45,264 nt of DNA from REEP01 sp964517265 (GTDB lineage: Bacteria > Pseudomonadota > Alphaproteobacteria > Rhodospirillales > Defluviicoccaceae): positions 1-45,264 of the forward strand of contig CAZFBS010000021.1 in assembly GCA_964517265.1 (NCBI GenBank), in the 5' to 3' direction. Shown piece by piece: positions 39,021 to 45,264 of the stretch. The stretch's first letter is position 1; the number at the start of each line of letters is the position of its first letter. Position numbers and translations under genes: made by a program. Below the pieces are notes generated by a model. The model saw nothing but the letters and a program-made list of their open reading frames with translations. It was not told the origin of the DNA and searched no databases.

Positions 39021-41747
39021 TCACGCGTTCGCGTAGGGAACGGTAAAATAGAACGTGGCCCCCTTGCCAGGGCGGCTGCGAACCCATATCCGCCCCCCCA
39101 GGTGCTCCACGATCCCGCGGCAAATGGCAAGGCCGAGGCCGGAGCCCATCGGATTGCCGGTATTGCTGCCGCGTACCTGATGGAATTTCTCGAAGATCCG
39201 CTGCTGCTGATCTTCGGCAATACCGGGACCGTTGTCGGCGACACTCACCCGCAGGTGTGTTGGTCCCGGCATCATCTTGATAACCACCCGACCCGTGTCC
39301 TCCGGGCAGAATTTCTCGGCATTGGACAACAGGTTGATGACCAGCTGAATCAACTGGTCCCGATCGGCGCGAACCGGCGGGACGTCCCCCGGGACATCGA
39401 CTTCCAGCTTGACTCCCTTGTCATCGAACAGCTGTTGAAGCGCCGAGACGGCATGGTTGAGCACCTCGTTGACATCGACGTCGCTCATCTGCCAATCCAT
39501 CCGACCAGTTTCGATCTTCGTCAGATCGAGCACCTGATTGATCAAGCGGGTCAGCCGTTCGCTCTCGCGGATGACGATGGAGAGAAAGTGCTGGCGCTCC
39601 TGGGGATCCAAGTCCGGCGTATCGTGCAGAATTTCCGAAAAGGAGCGGATCGAGGTCAGCGGTGTCCGCAGTTCGTGCGTCACGGTGGAGAGAAAATCAT
39701 CCTTGAGGCGATCAAGTTCGGTCAGCCGTTCGTTGGCCGCCTTCAACTCGGCCGTCGCCAGTTCCAGCTCCTTTGACTTGTGTTCGAGCTGACGGCTGTA
39801 CTCCAGCACCTGCGAGGTTTCGTCAAGGATCTGCATAATGGACTCAAGACCGACGCCTTCGCCCTTGATCGTCGAAGCGATCATAACCCTGGCGGAGGCC
39901 GCGCCGATGGCCCCGGCAAGACGGCGCTCGACAAACTGAACCAGTTCACCGTCGGCGTTGGCATTCAAATCCAAGGGGCGTCCACGCACCCGACCGAACT
40001 CTGCCAGCGCCTCGGCGGTCCGCTCACGGCCGAGAAAGCGCTCCGCCATGGTGCTGAGATCGACCACCGATACCTTCCCGTACACCGATCCCGCGCCGCT
40101 CTCGCTGCCCGGCTGGCGGAAAACATCGACGAACAATGTCGCCTGAATGCGCTCAATGGTGCTTTGCTGGCCCAGCAACGACACGCCGACATAAAAGCCG
40201 AGATTGGCCAGCAGGCTCCAGAACAGGGAATGCGAGATGTTGCCAAGCCCTTCCAGCCCGAACAAGGCGTAAGGCTTCAGCAGCTCGATGCCGAATGGAC
40301 CGAATTCGATAAAGCCTTCAGGAAGCCATCCCGAGCGGGCGAACGACGGCAGCAGCAGGGTATACGCCCAGACGATGAAGCCGGCAGAAATTCCGGCCAA
40401 CGCGCCGCGCCGCGATGCTCCTCGCCAATACAGGCCGATCAGCATTGCCGGCGCAAACTGAGCGGCGGCGGCAAACGAAACAAGCCCGATCGCAACCAGC
40501 GCATAGGTCTCACCGATTAGCCGGAAATACGCGTAGCCAAGCAGCAGAATGAGAGCGATCGCCCAGCGCCGAATATTGAGAAGAAGGCCGGACAGGTCCC
40601 GCCGTTCCTCCAAATGCAGTTGCCCGAACCGCAGCAACATCGGCATCACCAGATCGTTGCAGATCATCGTGCTGAGGGCGACGGTTTCCACGATCACCAT
40701 CCCGGTGGCTGCGGACAATCCGCCGATGAAGGCGAGCACCGCCAGCGCCGGTAGGCTTTCCGCCAGCGGCAGTGCGAGCACGAACGTATCCGCATCAATC
40801 CCGGTGCCTCCGAAGTGGAGCAGGCCGCCGAAGGCGATCGGTAGCACAAACATGTTGATGGCGAGAAGGTAGAGAGGAAGCAGCCAAATCGCCTTGGCCA
40901 AGTGGCTCTCGTGAACGTTCTCCACAACGATGATCTGAAACTGCCTCGGCAGGCAGATGATCGTTACCATCGCCAGCAACGTCAGCGGAACCCAGTCGCC
41001 GACTGTGAACTCCATGGTCATCAAACGCGCGAGATCCGCGCGCTCCGCTGCTTGCTTGAAAAGATCCCCAAACCCGCCGAACAGGAAAAAGGTGACGAAC
41101 ACCCCAACCGCCAGGAACGCGATCAGTTTTACCACCGACTCAAACGCGATCGCTGCGACCATGCCTTCGTGGTGTTCGGTCGCGTCGATATGGCGGGTGC
41201 CGAACAGGATCGAAAAAGCCGCCATTGTCACTGCGATCCATAGCGCGGTATCGCCTAACAAGGGCAGGGCGACGGCCTCGGCCGGTACCGGCAAATTCGG
41301 GTAATGAAGCAGAACATTGAAGCTTGTGGATACCGCTTTCAACTGCAACGAGATATACGGCATGATGCCGATGACGGCGATGATGGTTACCAAGCCCCCG
41401 AGCAGATGGCTTTTGCCGTACCGTGAGGAGATGAAATCCGCAATCGATGTGATGCGATGGACTTTGCTGATGCGGATCATCTTGCGCAGGACGATCCATC
41501 CCAACGCGAACGTCAAGGTCGGGCCGAGGTAGATCGGAAGGAAGCCTACTCCAGAGGAGGCGGCTCGCCCGACGCTGCCGTAGAAGGTCCACGCGGTGCA
41601 ATACACGGCAATCGACAGCGCGTAGATGTACGGGTTGGCCACAATGCCACGGCCGGAATCGGCGCGGTGGTCGGCATACCAGGCGATCGCAAACAACAGG
41701 CCGAGGTAGCCGAACGATGTGGTGACGATAAGCCAACCTGAGAGCAT
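39021..41747 (-). CDS. Sodium:solute symporter-STAC-histidine kinase fusion (CbrA/CrbS-like)
   Basis: A 908-residue protein: about 13 SSF membrane segments (residues 1-510), a STAC-type domain (about 545-630, 'RLAGAIGAASARVMIASTIKGEG'), a coiled-coil linker (about 635-675, 'SKELELATAELKAANERLTELDR'), HisKA with His691 ('VTHELRTPLTSIRSFSEIL') and HATPase ('LLSNAEKFCPEDTG', 'DNGPGIAEDQQQRIFEKFHQVRG'). CbrA and CrbS are such proteins and control carbon-source use, CrbS controlling the acetate switch. There is no own receiver; the response regulator at 44306 is the closest candidate. Its ATG lies 2 nt after the stop of the small membrane protein gene. Confidence 0.9.
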   Translation of the reverse strand: MLSGWLIVTTSFGYLGLLFAIAWYADHRADSGRGIVANPYIYALSIAVYCTAWTFYGSVGRAASSGVGFLPIYLGPTLTFALGWIVLRKMIRISKVHRITSIADFISSRYGKSHLLGGLVTIIAVIGIMPYISLQLKAVSTSFNVLLHYPNLPVPAEAVALPLLGDTALWIAVTMAAFSILFGTRHIDATEHHEGMVAAIAFESVVKLIAFLAVGVFVTFFLFGGFGDLFKQAAERADLARLMTMEFTVGDWVPLTLLAMVTIICLPRQFQIIVVENVHESHLAKAIWLLPLYLLAINMFVLPIAFGGLLHFGGTGIDADTFVLALPLAESLPALAVLAFIGGLSAATGMVIVETVALSTMICNDLVMPMLLRFGQLHLEERRDLSGLLLNIRRWAIALILLLGYAYFRLIGETYALVAIGLVSFAAAAQFAPAMLIGLYWRGASRRGALAGISAGFIVWAYTLLLPSFARSGWLPEGFIEFGPFGIELLKPYALFGLEGLGNISHSLFWSLLANLGFYVGVSLLGQQSTIERIQATLFVDVFRQPGSESGAGSVYGKVSVVDLSTMAERFLGRERTAEALAEFGRVRGRPLDLNANADGELVQFVERRLAGAIGAASARVMIASTIKGEGVGLESIMQILDETSQVLEYSRQLEHKSKELELATAELKAANERLTELDRLKDDFLSTVTHELRTPLTSIRSFSEILHDTPDLDPQERQHFLSIVIRESERLTRLINQVLDLTKIETGRMDWQMSDVDVNEVLNHAVSALQQLFDDKGVKLEVDVPGDVPPVRADRDQLIQLVINLLSNAEKFCPEDTGRVVIKMMPGPTHLRVSVADNGPGIAEDQQQRIFEKFHQVRGSNTGNPMGSGLGLAICRGIVEHLGGRIWVRSRPGKGATFYFTVPYANA

Positions 41748-41749
41748 CG

Positions 41750-42076
41750 CTACGATCTCTCGTCCGCAGGCTCGGCCTGCTTGGCTTCACGGTCGGTCGC
41801 CGCCTGTTCCGGCCGAAATGGCGTTTCAACGGTGCACGCGAGAAGCACGATCAGCAACGACCATGCGAAAAAAATGTAGACGACCAACACCGGAACGCCG
41901 AGCAGGACAACGTCAGCGCCACGATCGAATACGCTGAGGACCAACGGGTTGAACAGAACAACGCCGAGCATGAAGAGGCCTGCGGCGCGTTCCTCACTCC
42001 TGTCAGACGCCTTCGGGCCGGCGTCGTCCTGTTCGCTGCTATCGGGATAGGGCGCGTTCTGCTCGGGTGTGCTCAT
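41750..42076 (-). CDS. Small two-segment membrane protein upstream of the SSF-kinase
   Basis: A 108-residue protein: a polar acidic N-terminus (about 1-30), two hydrophobic segments ('GLFMLGVVLFNPLVLSVF' and 'VLLGVPVLVVYIFFAWSLLIVLLACTV') and a charged tail. The layout, two membrane segments and a position directly before a sodium:solute symporter-like gene, resembles the small partner proteins (DUF4212-like or DUF485-like) found with SSF transporters, but I cannot match it to either. Only 2 nt separate it from the kinase gene, which suggests co-translation. Confidence 0.65.
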   Translation of the reverse strand: MSTPEQNAPYPDSSEQDDAGPKASDRSEERAAGLFMLGVVLFNPLVLSVFDRGADVVLLGVPVLVVYIFFAWSLLIVLLACTVETPFRPEQAATDREAKQAEPADERS

Positions 42077-42119
42077 TATCCACCGTTACATCGTTATTCT
42101 GCGTCCGCGACCGCCCGCA

Positions 42120-44237
42120 TCAAAAATTCGCCTGCCGCGCGCGCACCTCGACAATACTGTGAGCCGCCTCGATCGCCTGATCCAGCGTGGTAATGCCGCG
42201 CGACTCCATAACGTCAAGCATTTTCAGGAAAACGCCCGCCGTCACCAGCGCATCGCCGAGGGCGGTGTGGCGGCCACGGACTTCGATTCCAAATCGCTCG
42301 GCAACGAAGTCGAGGCTGTGCTTGGTGGTATGGTCGTGAAGGAAGACGGACAAAAGGAGCGTATCGAGGACCGGCATGTCGAAGCGGATGCCGCTTTCCG
42401 CCTCCTTGATCGTCAGGAACTTAAGATCAAAGGCCGCATTATGGGCGACTAGGACGGCATCGCCGACAAACTCGCGGAACTGCGGCAGAACCACGAGGAG
42501 CGGCGGCTTGTCCTTGACCATTTCATCGGTAATGCCGTGAAAGCGCACCGAATCGCGGGGGATGACACGTCCCGGATCGATCAAGCGCTCGAACGACTCG
42601 CCGGTGAGAATACGGCCGTTGACCACCCGCACGCCCGCAATGGAGATGATCTCGTCGCCGGCCGAAGGTTGCAGACCCGTCGTCTCGGTGTCGAATACCA
42701 CGTAGTTTAGAGATTTGAGTGGCTGATCCGCCAGATCGGCGAGGTTGGGCCGCTTGAGTAGTGAGAAGTCATAGAATTCCGGACGTGCGGGAAGACGGCG
42801 GATTTCCCGTTTGGTCGGTGGCTCGATTGCGGGGGGCAACGGCAGTCGCAGTCGGGCATGATCCTCGCGCTCGGAGAGGCTCCAGATGTCGGTTTTGTGG
42901 TGTTCGAGAACATCGCGAAGGCTGAGCCGGCCGAACGCTTCTTCGAGGTGCTCGTCGAGCCATTGATCGAGGATGGCGGCCGGAATGGGCGTACCTTGCC
43001 AAATCACATCGAGATAGATGTGACGCTCGCCGCCGACAGCCTCGAGATCGAAGGCGCGAGCCCCGGAATGGTCGCTGACGCGGTGGATGAGCCGGTCAAG
43101 CACCTCCACCAGCGTATAGCTGTCGCCGTGCAGCCATTGCGGGATTCCCGTCATCACGGCGTTCAGGTTCTGCTCGTCGCGCAGCCGGCGAAGGAGATTG
43201 TTGAATAGATTGGCGGAAAAGATGTCCGTCGTCGGCCAATGACCGGTGATCACGTCCCGGTACTGGGCGGCGAGGCCTTCCAGCCGGGTGGTGAGGGAAT
43301 TGGCCTCGTTGAGTACCACCTGCTTGAACTGACCTTGATCCTCCAAGCTCATGTCAGGGTGTGCGACAAGAATTTCGGCGGCCGCGCGCAGATTGCCGAC
43401 CGGCGCCATCAACCCTTCCGTCGATTCGCGCAAAAGACGATCACGCAGTCCAAGGGCGGTCAGTTCGTTGGTCTTGTCCTGAAACGAGATGACATAACCG
43501 TAGGGATTGCCGTCGTTGTCTTGGACCAGGCTCATCCGTCCTTCCAGCGTGTGACGCCCGTCGTTGGTGGCGCAAATGAAGGGGACCGTGAGACCCTCGG
43601 GATGCTGTTCGACCGAGCCGGCAGCGAGGCGGTTGGTGAGACGGCCAAGCGCGTGGAGGATCGGCTGTCGGTTGGTGAAGCTGAACAGCGAGCGATCCAG
43701 CCCGATCTGACCGCCGACATGCAACTGCGCCACCGCGCTGTTATTGTAAAGAAGGATGTGGTGGTTGAGATCGCAAACAATCACGCCCTCGTGCAGGTCC
43801 TGGAGAATCACTTCCAACTGGTGCTTTTGTTGTTCGACACGGGCGGTTGCCTCAGTGATCGCTTCGTTGACGCGGGAGCGGGCAGCCGCCATCTGGCCGA
43901 CCAGTTCGTTGATCGCATCGGGCAGCCCGTCCAACTGATGGCTATCATCAATCTCGATGCGATGTTCCGGATTGGCGTGAACCACCGTCTGAATGCCGCG
44001 GACCAAGCCCACCAGCGGTTGGGCGATCACGTGGTCGAGGTAGGCCCATGCCACCGCGATCATCGCCACCAGCAGGAATGCGATTCCGCCGCCGTAGACG
44101 ATCACCATCTCGGCGATGCCGTTGAGATCGTCTGCGAGGTTGGCCTTGATCAGCCATGTGCCCGCCGCAACGGACCCGAATGCGGCAACCGCAACAGCCA
44201 GGAAGCTCAGCATGAGAACGAGCCGTGGGCTCATCAA
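42120..44237 (-). CDS. HAMP-PAS-pseudokinase fused to DnaQ-type 3'-5' exonuclease
   Basis: A 705-residue protein: two N-terminal membrane segments (about 7-30 and 42-65), HAMP-like region (about 65-120), PAS (about 140-250, 'LHEGVIVCDLNHHILLYNNSA'), a HisKA-like helix pair (about 255-330) whose 'MAPVGNLRAAAEIL' lacks a phospho-acceptor His, a degenerate HATPase-like part (about 375-470), and a DEDDh exonuclease (about 510-685). The exonuclease has Asp516/Glu518 in 'FDTETTGL', 'HNAAFDLKFL' and 'HTALGDALVTA', so its catalytic set (D, E, D, H, D) is complete. It looks like a membrane sensor with nuclease output. Proteins of this type are annotated as polymerase III epsilon-like and lie near SSF and CBS-DUF294 genes. 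Confidence 0.85.
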   Translation of the reverse strand: MMSPRLVLMLSFLAVAVAAFGSVAAGTWLIKANLADDLNGIAEMVIVYGGGIAFLLVAMIAVAWAYLDHVIAQPLVGLVRGIQTVVHANPEHRIEIDDSHQLDGLPDAINELVGQMAAARSRVNEAITEATARVEQQKHQLEVILQDLHEGVIVCDLNHHILLYNNSAVAQLHVGGQIGLDRSLFSFTNRQPILHALGRLTNRLAAGSVEQHPEGLTVPFICATNDGRHTLEGRMSLVQDNDGNPYGYVISFQDKTNELTALGLRDRLLRESTEGLMAPVGNLRAAAEILVAHPDMSLEDQGQFKQVVLNEANSLTTRLEGLAAQYRDVITGHWPTTDIFSANLFNNLLRRLRDEQNLNAVMTGIPQWLHGDSYTLVEVLDRLIHRVSDHSGARAFDLEAVGGERHIYLDVIWQGTPIPAAILDQWLDEHLEEAFGRLSLRDVLEHHKTDIWSLSEREDHARLRLPLPPAIEPPTKREIRRLPARPEFYDFSLLKRPNLADLADQPLKSLNYVVFDTETTGLQPSAGDEIISIAGVRVVNGRILTGESFERLIDPGRVIPRDSVRFHGITDEMVKDKPPLLVVLPQFREFVGDAVLVAHNAAFDLKFLTIKEAESGIRFDMPVLDTLLLSVFLHDHTTKHSLDFVAERFGIEVRGRHTALGDALVTAGVFLKMLDVMESRGITTLDQAIEAAHSIVEVRARQANF

Positions 44238-44305
44238 TTCCGGACGCTACCTCACCACAATGTTATGGCCCTTCGGGGCTTGCCTCAGCGCTGGCTTTTC
44301 CAGGC

Positions 44306-44674
44306 TTACTTGTTGAGGAGTTGTTTTACTTTTTCGGTCAGATCGCGCGTCGAGAACGGCTTGGTGACATAGTCGTTGGCGCCGAGCGATATGCCTTTCT
44401 CCCTATCGACCTCCCGTCCCTTGGCGGTCAGCATGATAATGTAGATGTAGGACCAGTCGGGGTTGGCGCGAATGGTCTGGCAGACGTCGTAACCATCCCG
44501 TTTCGGGATCATCACATCGAGCAGGATAAGGTCGGGCGCTCGATTCTCGACCTCGCGCAGCGCCTCGTCACCATCCCGCGCCACCCGTACGTCAAAGCCG
44601 GCCTGCTTCATCAGAAACTGGAGCGACAGGACGATGTTGGGTTCGTCCTCGACCACCAGAATGGACTTGGCCAT
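44306..44674 (-). CDS. Receiver-only response regulator
   Basis: A 122-residue receiver domain from ATG 44674: 'MAKSILVVEDEPNI' (acidic pocket), 'LILLDVMIPKRDGYD' (phospho-acceptor Asp), 'IIMLTAKG' (Thr) and 'DYVTKPFSTRDL' (Lys). There is no effector domain, so output must come through a partner. It lies 68 nt upstream of the pseudokinase-exonuclease gene, with the SSF-kinase further downstream on the same strand; it is therefore likely phosphorylated by the latter. The 44695 ATG would add seven residues. The upstream segment has a GGGAG about 8 nt before the start. Confidence 0.88.
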   Translation of the reverse strand: MAKSILVVEDEPNIVLSLQFLMKQAGFDVRVARDGDEALREVENRAPDLILLDVMIPKRDGYDVCQTIRANPDWSYIYIIMLTAKGREVDREKGISLGANDYVTKPFSTRDLTEKVKQLLNK

Positions 44675-44982
44675 CTCGTCACTCCCAATCCGCACGTCTT
44701 ATTCGCGCGTCCGTCTTGCAAGCGGACCGTCATGCGAGGGGGTTCGGCATGCTCCGAACAGCCCCTTTCCGCAACTTGACGGATAATGGGTGTGACTTCA
44801 AGGGGCAGGTTGTACGGACCGGCTCCCCATGCCGGGCTGTACGCGGCCCCTCCCGTTGTCCGTGGCCTTCGCGGCGAACCCTCTGTATGATGCCGTCCCT
44901 GGCGCTGTTCCCGGGGGGCGATCCGCTCCCGGCGTTCAGTTCATCGGTCCATCCATCACAGCCGCAAAGACGATCAAGCGCA

Positions 44983-45264
44983 TGGCGAGCTACCAATACA
45001 TCTATGTGATGAAAGGCCTCTCGAAGACCTATCCCGGCGGCCGGCAGGTTTTGAGAGATATCACCTTGTCCTTTTTTCCCGGCGCCAAGATCGGGGTTCT
45101 CGGCGCGAACGGCGCCGGCAAATCCACCTTGCTGAAGATCATGGCCGGGCTGGAGACGGATTACGTCGGCGAAGCGTGGGCGGCGGGCGGGGTCCGGGTC
45201 GGCTACCTCCCCCAGGAGCCACAGCTCGATCCCGCCAAGGACGTTGGCGGCAACATTCTGGAAG
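44983..45264 (+). CDS. ettA: Energy-dependent translational throttle protein EttA, 3'-truncated
   Basis: The first 94 residues of an ABC-F protein. 'MASYQYIYVMKGLSKTYPGGRQVLRDITLSFFPGAKIGVLGANGAGKSTLLKIMAGLE' is the EttA start, including Walker A 'GANGAGKST', and 'GYLPQEP' follows at the Q-loop. EttA gates ribosomes leaving initiation in response to the ATP/ADP ratio. The gene runs out of the window. It is divergent from the response regulator, 308 nt away. Confidence 0.93.

Noticed and set aside
43239..44372. 377-codon plus-strand frame opposite the exonuclease fusion
   Set aside because: Shadow of a gene with clear PAS and nuclease motifs.
1..45264. CRISPR arrays, insertion sequences, prophage or integrative elements
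   Set aside because: No repeat-spacer pattern, transposase, integrase or terminal repeats were seen; the tRNA genes show no flanking duplicated attachment site.

Overview
The window looks like chromosomal DNA of a GC-rich alphaproteobacterium, most likely in or near the Rhodospirillales. The evidence is a gcrA cell-cycle regulator gene, the block rplU-rpmA-obgE-proB-proA-nadD-rsfS, a rhizobial-type bluB, and several small proteins of a kind I associate with that order. No phage, transposon, plasmid or CRISPR signature was seen. Genus assignment is not possible from this stretch alone.

Left part (1-10.5 kb): the 3' part of an amino-acid (Glu/Leu/Phe/Val) dehydrogenase gene is followed, in one tight operon, by a three-gene 2-oxoacid:ferredoxin oxidoreductase (fused gamma-delta, alpha, beta). 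Together they could convert an amino acid to an acyl-CoA and reduced ferredoxin. Next come kbp (BON-LysM), a convergent sodium:solute symporter, and a two-component pair: a stand-alone receiver and a multi-PAS membrane histidine kinase.

10.6-19.2 kb: the translation, GTPase, proline and NAD block starts from a good sigma-70-type promoter. A strong intrinsic terminator lies between rpmA and obgE, only 13 nt before the obgE start codon. After rsfS come gcrA (reverse), yccF, tRNA-Glu(CUC), bluB (5,6-dimethylbenzimidazole synthase), and a tRNA-Leu(UAA) gene split by a 216-nt group I intron at the anticodon position used in cyanobacteria and plastids.

19.4-28.3 kb: a SLC13-type transporter, an NADP-type gdhA broken by a single TAA codon, a large protein joining a degenerate KaiC-like domain to a PEP-synthase-like ATP-grasp domain, a dodecin, and an ArsR regulator with a perfect palindrome just before it and two YeeE/YedE-type sulfur transport proteins behind it.

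28.3-34.7 kb: cell-envelope genes on the reverse strand (PAP2 phosphatase, GT39-like glycosyltransferase, lytic transglycosylase), a ROK/polyphosphate-glucokinase-like kinase, and four small or poorly known membrane or TPR proteins.

34.8-45.3 kb: a second sodium:solute symporter of the acetate-permease superfamily lies beside a set of signalling genes: a CBS-DUF294 nucleotidyltransferase, a symporter-STAC-histidine kinase fusion (CbrA/CrbS-like), a small membrane protein, a HAMP-PAS-pseudokinase fused to a DnaQ-type exonuclease, and a receiver protein. I infer that they form a carbon-uptake sensing module. The window ends in the 5' part of ettA.
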